From the NCBI GenBank assembly GCA_964509075.1, contig CAZDWC010000007.1:127343-191342 (forward strand): a stretch of 64,000 bases of DNA. The letters are read 5' to 3'. The DNA comes from UBA7239 sp964509075 (lineage in GTDB: Bacteria; Pseudomonadota; Gammaproteobacteria; Pseudomonadales; UBA7239). The notes under the pieces are model-generated. The model did no database searches and was not told where the DNA came from. It saw only the letters and a list, made by a program, of their open reading frames with translations. Shown here piece after piece: positions 43,734 to 51,817 of the stretch (position 1 is the stretch's first letter; each line of letters opens with the position of its first letter). The translations under genes and the position numbers were made by a program.

Positions 43734-43950
43734 TGATAGCAGGGGCATGCAACACTGGCGCTTGGGTAATTGTCGTAATGCTGTTCGGTCTAGCCTAATC
43801 GGCGCAAGGGCTTGTGACATTGCGGGGGGGGGGGGGGGTATAACATCCGCCGCCAGCAACTTACAACAACCTCATAAGGATGCTTCCATGCGCCGTTTCA
43901 GTTCTCTGCTCGCCGTAGTGTCTTTCGCTCTCAGTCCGTTGGTATGGGCT
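43734..43950 (+). repeat. duplicated leader and signal-peptide segment, copy 1
   Basis: Aligns without gaps to 45388-45604 (offset 1654). In the 154 non-coding bases before the start codon I see a single difference (CATAAGG versus CACAAGG at the ribosome site), including identical 15-G tracts. Similarity continues through the signal peptide and then drops. Confidence 0.85.
43814..43844 (+). promoter_or_regulatory. promoter with 15-G tract in the spacer, probably phase-variable
   Basis: GTGACA (43814-43819) as -35 and TATAAC (43839-43844) as -10 are separated by 19 bases, of which 43824-43838 are a run of 15 G. Slipped-strand change of the tract would alter the spacer; loss of two G would give the optimal 17. 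The start codon of the repeat gene lies 43 bases further. Confidence 0.7.
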
Positions 43951-45330
43951 GCCCCCGGCGATCTCGATACCAGCTTTGGGGGTGGTACCGGCATCGTCAG
44001 CACCAGTTTTGTGGGGTCCAGTTCGGCTATTACGCAGGCGGTTCTGCAGCAGACGGATGGCAAGCTGGTGGTGCCTGGATATGTGTTCGGCGGTACTGCG
44101 GCTAGTGCACTGGCGCGTTACAACCTCGATGGTTCGCTGGATACCACGTTTGATGGTGACGGCAAATGCACCAGACAACCTGCGGTTGGTGCTAGATCGG
44201 CGATTCAGCAGGCTGATGGCAAATTTGTCGTCACCAGTGACGGTTCACTTGGTTATTTTCTGCTGCGACGCTTTCTTGCCGACTGCGCGCTGGACTTCAC
44301 AGTCTCAACGCAGGTGGGTTATTCCACCAGTATCCCCTATTCAGTGATCCAGCAAGCAGATGGCAAGCTGGTGGTAGCGGGCTTCAGAAGCGTGAGTGCC
44401 CGGAATGATGATGATGCTGTGCTGGTGCGCTACAACCGCTTTGGCTCGCTGGATACTACATTCGATAGCGATGGTAAGCTCACGACGAGGGTTGGTTTCA
44501 GTTCTAAGTTTTTCTCGGTAATTCAGCAGGCGGATGGCAAACTGGTGGCGGCAGGCGAAGCATACGATGGTCTCCGTTATGGTTTTTTACTGATGCGCTA
44601 CAACAGTGACGGTTCGCTGGATGCCGCCTTCAGTGGTGATGGCATCGTCACTACGGCAATCGGTGAGGTTAATGCTAGTGCAAGGTCAGTCATCCAGCAG
44701 GCGGATGGCAAGCTGGTAGTAGCGGCTATCAGTGGTGGAGGCTTTACGCTGCTGCGCTACAACAGCAATGGCTCGCTGGATGCCACCTTCAGTGGTGATG
44801 GCATCGTCACTACGGCAATCGGTGAGGGCAGTGCTTATGCAACGTCAGTCATCCAGCAGACGGATGGTAGGCTTGTGGTGGCCGGTTATGCGCGTATCGG
44901 TTCCTCGGATGATATTGCGCTGGCGCGCTACAACGCAGATGGCTCACTGGATACCACGTTTGATGGCGACGGCAAACTTACCAGAGCGATAAGCACTGGA
45001 AATGATCAGGCCTATTCGGTAATTCAGCAGCAGGACGGCAAGCTGGTGCTGGCAGTCCGTAGCTACCAAGCGCCTTATTCTTCAGGGTTTGTGGTAGTGC
45101 GTGTTGAATCAGGTCAGCTCGACACCGATGGCGACGGGCTGGTTAACGGGCTGGATCCAGATAACGATGGTGACGGCCTTGGCAACAACATCGATCCTGA
45201 CGACGACAATGACGGCGTGCCTGACTATTTTGATGTTGAGCCACTTAATCCTGCAAATCGTAATGAGCTTTGGCCGTTGAACAGTGTGTATAAGGGTGGT
45301 GCGGTTAAGGAAAGAGCGACAGTGCATTGA
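43888..45330 (+). CDS. secreted delta-60-type repeat protein, 7 repeats
   Basis: A 480-residue protein. Signal peptide (MRRFSSLLAVVSFALSPLVWA), then about seven imperfect repeats of roughly 55 residues with core VIQQ-x-DGKLVVAG, RYN-x-DGSLDTTF and GDG; the second repeat is shortened and atypical. This matches the delta-60 (TIGR02608-type) repeats of predicted beta-propeller-like surface proteins. A calcium-binding tail (DTDGDGLVNGLDPDNDGDG, DDDNDGVPD) and a short end (SVYKGGAVKE) follow. AAGGA precedes the ATG. Likely extracellular; its promoter looks phase-variable. Confidence 0.85.
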   Translation: MRRFSSLLAVVSFALSPLVWAAPGDLDTSFGGGTGIVSTSFVGSSSAITQAVLQQTDGKLVVPGYVFGGTAASALARYNLDGSLDTTFDGDGKCTRQPAVGARSAIQQADGKFVVTSDGSLGYFLLRRFLADCALDFTVSTQVGYSTSIPYSVIQQADGKLVVAGFRSVSARNDDDAVLVRYNRFGSLDTTFDSDGKLTTRVGFSSKFFSVIQQADGKLVAAGEAYDGLRYGFLLMRYNSDGSLDAAFSGDGIVTTAIGEVNASARSVIQQADGKLVVAAISGGGFTLLRYNSNGSLDATFSGDGIVTTAIGEGSAYATSVIQQTDGRLVVAGYARIGSSDDIALARYNADGSLDTTFDGDGKLTRAISTGNDQAYSVIQQQDGKLVLAVRSYQAPYSSGFVVVRVESGQLDTDGDGLVNGLDPDNDGDGLGNNIDPDDDNDGVPDYFDVEPLNPANRNELWPLNSVYKGGAVKERATVH

Positions 45331-45352
45331 GCGCCACCTTCAGAGGCAATAG

Positions 45353-45378
45353 AAACCCGGCCCCGCGCCGGTTTTTTT
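45353..45378 (+). terminator. rho-independent terminator of the first repeat gene
   Basis: AAACC-C-GGC pairs with GCCGGTTT (one bulged C) and is followed by seven T. The same hairpin, without the bulge, ends the second repeat gene. Confidence 0.8.
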
Positions 45379-45387
45379 GCGCTGCGG

Positions 45388-45604
45388 TGATAGCAGGGGC
45401 ATGCAACACTGGCGCTTGGGTAATTGTCGTAATGCTGTTCGGTCTAGCCTAATCGGCGCAAGGGCTTGTGACATTGCGGGGGGGGGGGGGGGTATAACAT
45501 CCGCCGCCAGCAACTTACAACAACCTCACAAGGATGCTTCCATGCGCCGTTTCAGCTCTTTGTTCGTAGTAGTGTCTTTCGCTCTCAGTCCCTTGGTATG
45601 GGCT
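45388..45604 (+). repeat. duplicated leader and signal-peptide segment, copy 2
   Basis: Counterpart of 43734-43950. It begins only 10 bases after the first gene's terminator, so the whole unit (leader, gene, terminator) appears to have been duplicated in tandem. Confidence 0.85.
45468..45498 (+). promoter_or_regulatory. second promoter with 15-G tract, probably phase-variable
   Basis: Same layout as at 43814: GTGACA (45468-45473), 15 G (45478-45492), TATAAC (45493-45498), spacer 19. It would let the second repeat gene switch independently of the first. Confidence 0.7.
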
Positions 45605-48241
45605 GGAGCGGTCAATTTTGATACCAGTCTTGGGAGTGGTACCGGTATGGTCAGTACAGGGCTCCCAGGGCATTTTGCCTCTGTTGGGCGTGATGTCATA
45701 CAACAGTCTGATGGCAAGCTGGTAGTGGCGGGTGATGTGAATATTGGCGGTCAAAATGATTTTGCCTTGGCGCGTTACGGCAGCGATGGTTCGCTGGATA
45801 CCACGTTCGATGGCGATGGCAAACTCACCATGGCGATTGGTGCGAACGCTGATCAAGCTTACGCAGTGATTCAGCAGACCGATGGCAAGCTGGTGGTTGC
45901 TGGGTACGGTGGCGGTGATGATATTGCGCTGGTGCGCTACAACGCTGATGGCTCGCTGGACACCTCATTCAGTGGTGACGGCATGCTCACCACTGCAATC
46001 GGTTCTGGTGCTGATGTGGCTTACTCGGTTGTCCAGCAGTTCGATGGCAAGCTGGTAGTGGCTGGTTACAGCCGCATTGGCAGCAACGACGATTTTGCTT
46101 TGGTGCGCTACAACCTGGACGGTTCACTGGATACCACGTTCGATGGCGACGGCAAACTCACCACGGCGATTGGTACGAAAGCTGATCAAGCTTACGCAGT
46201 GATTCAGCAGACCGATGGCAAGCTGGTGGTTGCTGGTTATAGTGTTGGCAGCAATACGGATTTCGCCTTGGTGCGCTACAACTTGGACGGTTCACTGGAT
46301 ACCACATTTGATGATGATGGCAAGCTTACCACGGCAATCGGCACGGCCGCTGACTTTGCTCGTTCTGTTATCCAGCAAAGTAATGGCAAATTGGTGGTAG
46401 CAGGCTTCAACTACGTTGGTGTTGACACGAATTTCGCAATAGTGCGCTATAACAGTGACGGCTCGCTGGATACCACGTTTGATGGCGATGGCATTCTCTC
46501 TATGGCTATAGGCACAAGCAGTAGTGTAGCCTTCTCTGTTATCCAGCAGGCAGAGGACAAATTATTGGTGGCGGGTTATTCAAGCAATGGCAGTGATTAT
46601 GATATTGCACTGATACGCTACAACGCCGACGGCTCCCTAGATCCTACGTTTGATGGCGATGGCATTCTCTCCACAGCAATCGGAACTGGCAATGATCTGG
46701 CTTATTCAGCAATTCAGCAGACCGATGGCAAACTTGTAGTGGCTGGCAGTGCGAATAGTGGTAGTGACGCTATTGCACTGGTGCGTTATAACAGTGGCGG
46801 TTCACTGGATGCTGGTTTCGGCGCAGATGGTAAGGCTGTACTCGATTATCAGATTTCATTGGCTGCCGCGCAGTCGGCCATTCAGCAGGCGGATGGCAAG
46901 CTGGTAACGGCTGGCTATTCACACAACGGCAGTAACTATGATGTTGCACTGGTGCGTTACAACAGTGATGGCTCGTTAGATGCCGCGTTTGATGGCGATG
47001 GCAAACTCACTACAGTGATTGGTGCTGGTCATGATCAGGTCTTCTCAGTGATTCAGCAGGCCGATGGCAAGTTGGTGGCGGCGGGTTATTCAAGCAACGG
47101 CAGCAATAATGATTTTGCTCTGGTGCGTTACAGCGCCGATGGTCTGCTCGATACCTCATTTGATGGTGACGGCAAACTCATCACGGCGATTGGTACTAGC
47201 AGTGATAGTGCCTACTCGGTGATTGAGCAGCCCGACGGCAAGCTGGTGGCGGCAGGCTATTCATGGAACGGAAGTAACGATGATTTTGCTCTGGCGCGTT
47301 ACAATAGCGATGGTTCGCTGGATACCACCTTTAATGGCGATGGCAAGCTCATCACGCCGATTGGCACAAGCAATGATAGAGCTAACTCGCTAATCCTGCA
47401 GGCCGACGGTAAATTGGTGGTAGTGGGCACTACGGGTAGTACAACTTTGTTTCCTGGTGATATTGCTGTGGCTCGCTATAACAGCAATGGTTCGCTGGAT
47501 ACCACCTTCAGTGGCGATGGCAGGCTCACCACGGCGATTGGTGCGAGTGCTGATGTGGCTACTTCGGTGATTCAGCAGGTTGATGGCAAGTTGGTGGTTG
47601 CGGGTTACTACTACGTCACCACCTCTGACGCTGATATCGTGCTGCTGCGCTACAACAGTGATGGTTCGTTGGATACCACGTTTAGCGGTGATGGCATAGT
47701 CACCACGGCAATTGGTGCAGGTAGTGAAAGAGCTTCCTCGGTGATCCTGCAGGCTGGCGGCAAGCTGGTGGTAGCAGGCTATTCATCCAACGGGAGTAAT
47801 ACTGACGTTGCGCTGGCGCGCTACAACAGTGATGGTTCGCTGGATACCACGTTTGATGGCGATGGCAAGTACACTACCGCGCTTGGTGCAAGCAATGATT
47901 ATGCTACCTCTCTGATGCAGCAGGCTGATGGCAAGTTAGTGATAGCGGGCTACGCTACCGGCATGCCGACCGGCCAGGAGTTTGTGGTGGCGCGCTATGA
48001 GAGCGGTCAGTTAGACACAGACGGCGATGGCTATGTGGATGGTTTGGATGTTTTCCCGCTCAACCCTGCTGAATGGTTGGACACAGACGGCGACGGCATT
48101 GGCAACAACGCCGACCCTGACGATGACAACGACGGTATTCCCGATGGTGTGGATGCAGGCCCTCTCAGTGCCTCGGTAGGCATGAGCTTGAACGGCAGCT
48201 ACCAAGGCGGTGGAATGGCAGAAAGCACCTCGGTGCAGTGA
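45542..48241 (+). CDS. secreted delta-60-type repeat protein, 14 repeats
   Basis: An 899-residue paralogue of the preceding protein. Signal peptide, then about fourteen repeats of 55-58 residues (core AIG-x6-SVIQQADGKLVVAGYSSNGS, FALVRYNSDGSLDTT, FDGDGK). The calcium-binding tail (DTDGDGYVDG, DTDGDGIGNN, DDDNDGIPDG) and C-terminal SYQGGGMAE follow. Repeats are better conserved than in the first gene and the count is double. Probably an exported surface or matrix protein; repeat number may vary between strains. Confidence 0.88.
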   Translation: MRRFSSLFVVVSFALSPLVWAGAVNFDTSLGSGTGMVSTGLPGHFASVGRDVIQQSDGKLVVAGDVNIGGQNDFALARYGSDGSLDTTFDGDGKLTMAIGANADQAYAVIQQTDGKLVVAGYGGGDDIALVRYNADGSLDTSFSGDGMLTTAIGSGADVAYSVVQQFDGKLVVAGYSRIGSNDDFALVRYNLDGSLDTTFDGDGKLTTAIGTKADQAYAVIQQTDGKLVVAGYSVGSNTDFALVRYNLDGSLDTTFDDDGKLTTAIGTAADFARSVIQQSNGKLVVAGFNYVGVDTNFAIVRYNSDGSLDTTFDGDGILSMAIGTSSSVAFSVIQQAEDKLLVAGYSSNGSDYDIALIRYNADGSLDPTFDGDGILSTAIGTGNDLAYSAIQQTDGKLVVAGSANSGSDAIALVRYNSGGSLDAGFGADGKAVLDYQISLAAAQSAIQQADGKLVTAGYSHNGSNYDVALVRYNSDGSLDAAFDGDGKLTTVIGAGHDQVFSVIQQADGKLVAAGYSSNGSNNDFALVRYSADGLLDTSFDGDGKLITAIGTSSDSAYSVIEQPDGKLVAAGYSWNGSNDDFALARYNSDGSLDTTFNGDGKLITPIGTSNDRANSLILQADGKLVVVGTTGSTTLFPGDIAVARYNSNGSLDTTFSGDGRLTTAIGASADVATSVIQQVDGKLVVAGYYYVTTSDADIVLLRYNSDGSLDTTFSGDGIVTTAIGAGSERASSVILQAGGKLVVAGYSSNGSNTDVALARYNSDGSLDTTFDGDGKYTTALGASNDYATSLMQQADGKLVIAGYATGMPTGQEFVVARYESGQLDTDGDGYVDGLDVFPLNPAEWLDTDGDGIGNNADPDDDNDGIPDGVDAGPLSASVGMSLNGSYQGGGMAESTSVQ

Positions 48242-48262
48242 TTCCGTTCGCATCCACACTAG

Positions 48263-48288
48263 AAACCCGGCCCCGCGCCGGGTTTTTT
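48263..48288 (+). terminator. rho-independent terminator of the second repeat gene
   Basis: AAACCCGGC and GCCGGGTTT form a perfect stem around a short loop, followed by six T. Confidence 0.88.
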
Positions 48289-48403
48289 GTTGCGGTGATT
48301 GCAGGTGTCACTGCGCTTAACTTTTGAGCAGCTTTATTGTTTAATGCGCGCCTTTCTGCTTTCGTCATTTGTGACAATCCACTTTGATTAGCGATAGGCC
48401 CAC

Positions 48404-49642
48404 ATGAGTCTGCTGGTTCAAAAATTCGGAGGTACGTCGGTCGGTTCGGTGGAGCGCATCGAGGCCGTGGCTGATAAGCTCGCCAAATTCCATGCCGAAG
48501 GTCATCAGCTGGTGGTGGTGGTATCCGCCATGAGCGGCGAAACCAATCGCCTGATCGGCCTGGCCAAACAGATCCAGGAACAGCCGACGCCGCGCGAGCT
48601 GGATGTACTGGTGTCTACCGGCGAGCAGGTCACTATCGCCCTGCTGGCCATGGCGCTGCACAAGCGCGGTATTGATGCCCGTTCCTACACCGGTGCCCAG
48701 GTACGCATCCTCACCGACAGCGCCTTCAACAAGGCGCGCATCGAGCAGATCGACAGCGAGAACATGATGGCCGACCTCAAGGCCGGCCGCATCGTAGTCG
48801 TCGCCGGCTTTCAGGGTGTGGACGAGCAGGGCAACATCACCACGCTCGGTCGCGGCGGCTCCGATACCACCGGTGTGGCGCTGGCGGCGGCGTTGAAGGC
48901 TGACGAATGCCAGATCTATACCGATGTGGATGGTGTTTACACCACGGATCCACGTGTAGTGCCGGAAGCGCGCCGTCTCGATCGCATCACCTTTGAAGAG
49001 ATGCTGGAAATGGCCAGCCTGGGTTCCAAGGTATTGCAGATCCGCTCGGTGGAGTTTGCCGGCAAATACAATGTTCCCCTGCGTGTGCTGCACAGTTTTC
49101 AGGAAGGCCCGGGCACGCTGATCAGTCTTGAAGAAGGTTCTGCTATGGAAAAACCCATCATTTCCGGTATTGCGTTCACGCGCGACGAAGCCAAGTTGAC
49201 CATTCGCGGCATCCCCGATACCCCGGGTGTGGCCTCGCGCATCCTCGGCCCGGTCAGTGAAGCCAACATCGAAGTCGATGTGATTGTGCAGAACGTCGGC
49301 GCCGACAACACCACCGATCTGACCTTTACTGTGCAGAAAGGCGAGATGCTGAAAGCGGCGCAGATACTCGAGCGCGTGGCCAAGGAACTCGGCGCCACGG
49401 AAGTGCTCAAAGACGACAAGGTGGCGAAAGTCTCCATCGTCGGCGTGGGCATGCGTTCGCACGCCGGCGTAGCAGCCAAGATGTTTGGCGCCCTGGCGGC
49501 GGAAAACATCAATATCCAGTTGATCACCACGTCCGAGATCAAGATTTCCGTGGTGATCGAAGAGAAGTACATGGAGCTCGCGGTGCGCGCCCTGCACGAG
49601 GCCTTCGAGCTGCATCGCACGGAAAATCTTGAAACCCGTTGA
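48404..49642 (+). CDS. lysC: aspartate kinase
   Basis: First step of the aspartate family pathway (Lys, Met, Thr, diaminopimelate). The 412-residue enzyme has the kinase signature VQKFGGTSVG, VVVSAMSGETNRL, GFQGVDEQGNITTLGRGGSDTT, and two C-terminal ACT domains (from about residue 265). This is the monofunctional form of Pseudomonas type, normally feedback-regulated by lysine and threonine. It is followed by a terminator and then csrA. Confidence 0.95.
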   Translation: MSLLVQKFGGTSVGSVERIEAVADKLAKFHAEGHQLVVVVSAMSGETNRLIGLAKQIQEQPTPRELDVLVSTGEQVTIALLAMALHKRGIDARSYTGAQVRILTDSAFNKARIEQIDSENMMADLKAGRIVVVAGFQGVDEQGNITTLGRGGSDTTGVALAAALKADECQIYTDVDGVYTTDPRVVPEARRLDRITFEEMLEMASLGSKVLQIRSVEFAGKYNVPLRVLHSFQEGPGTLISLEEGSAMEKPIISGIAFTRDEAKLTIRGIPDTPGVASRILGPVSEANIEVDVIVQNVGADNTTDLTFTVQKGEMLKAAQILERVAKELGATEVLKDDKVAKVSIVGVGMRSHAGVAAKMFGALAAENINIQLITTSEIKISVVIEEKYMELAVRALHEAFELHRTENLETR

Positions 49643-49660
49643 TACGGGCGTATATTCAGC

Positions 49661-49695
49661 TACACCCCCCGGGTTGCTCTCCCCGGGGTTTTAAC
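49661..49695 (+). terminator. probable rho-independent terminator after lysC
   Basis: CCCCGGG and CCCGGGG form a 7-bp GC stem with a 7-base loop, followed by four T. It lies about 25 bases after the lysC stop. Confidence 0.65.
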
Positions 49696-49897
49696 GGTGG
49701 AACGGCTGTGCAAGAAGCATAGAACCCGCTCTGCTGACTAGGTTGCGAGCCATAACTAAATATTTGGTTCGTTTTTGGGAAAGTGATCAATACTGAAATC
49801 AGGACGGTTGTAGTTTGTTCGTCTGCGGGAAAATTTGCAGGCAGGACGCAGCCGGTGGTCGCTCGACCTGTTGTACTGGCAGTAAGGAGATATAGCA

Positions 49898-50146
49898 ATG
49901 CTTATTTTGACCCGCCGTATCGGCGAAACCCTCATGATCGGCGATGAAGTCACCGTGACCGTACTGGGTGTGAAAGGCAACCAGGTGCGTATCGGTATCA
50001 ACGCTCCCAAAGATGTATCCGTACATCGCGAAGAAATCTATCAGCGTATCCAGCAGGAAAAACAGGGCGGTTCAGGCTATCAAGCCAGTTCTGCCGGCGG
50101 TTACCAGAGCCCGGCTTACGACCCGGACGATCTCGGCAATCGCTGA
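49898..50146 (+). CDS. csrA: carbon storage regulator CsrA/RsmA
   Basis: An RNA-binding post-transcriptional regulator that blocks or activates translation at GGA sites. The core MLILTRRIGETLMIGDEVTVTVLG, VRIGINAPKDVSVHREEIYQRI is essentially canonical. The protein is 82 residues, about 20 longer than the usual 61-65, because of a Gly/Ser/Tyr/Gln/Pro-rich tail (SSAGGYQSPAYDPDD). AAGGAG precedes the ATG. The order lysC-csrA-tRNA is the same as in Pseudomonas. Confidence 0.95.
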   Translation: MLILTRRIGETLMIGDEVTVTVLGVKGNQVRIGINAPKDVSVHREEIYQRIQQEKQGGSGYQASSAGGYQSPAYDPDDLGNR

Positions 50147-50359
50147 GTTTCGCATTCTATCTTGCAGGCGCGAGCGCCACGCGTGTCTCGCTGCCTGACA
50201 GGCGGTGTGTGCTGTCACCGGAGCATGGATGCTCGCTTCACTTTTCTTCAATCCTCTTGTTGATAGCGGAAATTTTGCTTGTGTGTCGCGCGCTGGCGCT
50301 GCGCCTTGTGCGCCGCTCGGCTTCCCGGACGCAACTGAAAGTGTTCGCAGGAATTTGCT

Positions 50360-50387
50360 TTGACTGACAGGAGGATGTTGGTATTAT
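50360..50387 (+). promoter_or_regulatory. sigma-70 promoter of tRNA-Ser
   Basis: TTGACT (50360-50365) and TATTAT (50382-50387) with a 16-base spacer, 11 bases before the tRNA. Confidence 0.75.
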
Positions 50388-50398
50388 GCCGGCCCTCT

Positions 50399-50491
50399 GG
50401 AGAGATGGCCGAGAGGCCGAAGGCGCTCCCCTGCTAAGGGAGTATCGGGTCAAAAGCCTGATCGAGGGTTCGAATCCCTCTCTCTCCGCCA
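50399..50491 (+). tRNA. tRNA-Ser (anticodon GCU)
   Basis: A class II tRNA with a long variable arm. Acceptor stem GGAGAGA (50399-50405) pairs with TCTCTCC (50481-50487); the anticodon loop CTGCTAA carries GCT; T-arm GAGGG-TTCGAAT-CCCTC; CCA is encoded (50489-50491). Confidence 0.97.
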
Positions 50492-50537
50492 TTCAGTTTC
50501 GCGTAAGGATGCGGTTGCAGATGAAGTCAATTTTTGG

Positions 50538-50566
50538 TTGACGACAGCAAGCACTGCTCCTATAGT
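50538..50566 (+). promoter_or_regulatory. sigma-70 promoter of tRNA-Arg
   Basis: TTGACG (50538-50543) and TATAGT (50561-50566) with a 17-base spacer, 12 bases before the tRNA. It gives this tRNA a start independent of tRNA-Ser. Confidence 0.75.
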
Positions 50567-50578
50567 ACGCGGCCCTGT

Positions 50579-50655
50579 GCGCCCGTAGCTCAGCTGGATA
50601 GAGTACCTGGCTACGAACCAGGTGGTCGGGAGTTCGAATCTCTCCGGGCGCGCCA
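50579..50655 (+). tRNA. tRNA-Arg (anticodon ACG)
   Basis: Acceptor stem GCGCCCG (50579-50585) pairs with CGGGCGC (50645-50651); anticodon loop CTACGAA carries ACG (wobble A normally edited to inosine); T-arm GGGAGTTCGAATCTCTC; CCA encoded at 50653-50655. Confidence 0.97.
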
Positions 50656-50662
50656 TTATTTG

Positions 50663-50697
50663 AAAGGCTCAGCGTTAACGCGCTGAGCCTTTTTTGT
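50663..50697 (+). terminator. rho-independent terminator after the tRNAs
   Basis: Stem AAGGCTCAGCG/CGCTGAGCCTT with loop TTAACG, followed by a T run. It ends the tRNA transcripts ahead of the convergent modC. Confidence 0.92.
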
Positions 50698-50734
50698 TTC
50701 TCCCCTTTTCTTTTCTGTCGACGGTGGACGCAGG

Positions 50735-51817
50735 TCACTGCATCAGCGCCACGGCCTTGATCTGTGCGTGTACCAGCATCCCGCTTTGCAAGCCGAGCTG
50801 GTCGGCGGCGCGGCGGGTGATGCGCGCGAGAATGTGATCGCCGCCGAAATCCAGTCGCACCAGTATGCGGGCGGCATCGCGGTCGGGATGCAGGTCGACA
50901 ATGCGCGCCTGTAGGCTGTTCTGGATGCTGCTCTGCTGCGGTGGTTGCAGGGCGATGCTGACATCGCGCGCGAGAATGCGCACGCGTGTACGACTGCCGA
51001 TAGCCTGGCTGGACAAGGCGACGGTGAGAAACCCGCCGCTGATACTCACCTGGCTGAGGTGATAGTTTTCGTCGTGCGCATTGATGGTGGCTTCCAGAAC
51101 GGCACTGGCATCGTCGAGATGTGCCAGTGGTAAATCCGGTTGTGTCAGCAAGGTATTCAACGTTCCCGCTGCGCGCACGTTGCCGTTTTCCAGCAGCACG
51201 AGATAATCGGCGAGGCGTGCCACTTCATCCGGTGCGTGCGTGACATAAATCACCGGTATTTGCAGGGTGGTGCGCAGCAGTTCCAGATACGGCAGGATCT
51301 CCGCCTTGCTGTCGAGATCGAGACTGGCCAGCGGTTCATCCATCAACAGCAGTTGCGGGCTGGCGAGCAGCGCACGGGCGATGGCGACGCGCTGTTGCTG
51401 GCCGCCAGACAATTGCGTGGTTTTGTGCGCAAGCAACTTGTCGAGGCCGAGCCACGCCACCGCGTCATCGAACGACACGCGACGTTGATGCGGTGCCAGG
51501 CGATCAAAGCCGAAACGCAGATTGCCACGCACATCCAGATGTGGAAACAGACGTGGTTCCTGAAATACATAGGCGAGCGGACGCTGGTGCGTTGGCAGAA
51601 AAATTTGCGCGCCTTGCCAGATGTCTTTGCCAAAGCGCAGCTCGCCGCTGGCGTGTTCAAGGCCGGCGATGCAGCGCAACAGCGTGGTCTTGCCGCAACC
51701 GGAGCGGCCGAACAATGCGGTGAAGCCCTGCATCGGCAAATCAATCCGGCAGTCCAGCGCGAAGTCGGCATACCGGTGGCGGAAATGTGCGTGCAAGCAG
51801 AAGCCGGTTTCAGACAC
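50735..51817 (-). CDS. modC: molybdate ABC transporter, ATP-binding subunit
   Basis: A 360-residue ATPase for molybdate import. Walker A GRSGCGKTT, signature LSGGQQQRVAIARA, Walker B LLLMDEP, then a C-terminal molybdate-binding (TOBE/MOP) domain (about residues 290-355). The GTG at 51817 overlaps the modB stop by 8 bases and gives the usual family length; a longer frame only shadows modB. Confidence 0.93.
   Translation of the reverse strand: MSETGFCLHAHFRHRYADFALDCRIDLPMQGFTALFGRSGCGKTTLLRCIAGLEHASGELRFGKDIWQGAQIFLPTHQRPLAYVFQEPRLFPHLDVRGNLRFGFDRLAPHQRRVSFDDAVAWLGLDKLLAHKTTQLSGGQQQRVAIARALLASPQLLLMDEPLASLDLDSKAEILPYLELLRTTLQIPVIYVTHAPDEVARLADYLVLLENGNVRAAGTLNTLLTQPDLPLAHLDDASAVLEATINAHDENYHLSQVSISGGFLTVALSSQAIGSRTRVRILARDVSIALQPPQQSSIQNSLQARIVDLHPDRDAARILVRLDFGGDHILARITRRAADQLGLQSGMLVHAQIKAVALMQ

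Noticed and set aside
43950..48000. Regular repeats considered as a CRISPR array
   Set aside because: The period is about 165-174 bases, in frame and coding for protein repeats, with no constant 28-37 base repeat and no cas genes.
48365..49615. Long open frame of 416 codons antisense to lysC
   Set aside because: It mirrors lysC codon periodicity, is histidine-rich without any motif, and has no ribosome site; a shadow of a strongly conserved gene.
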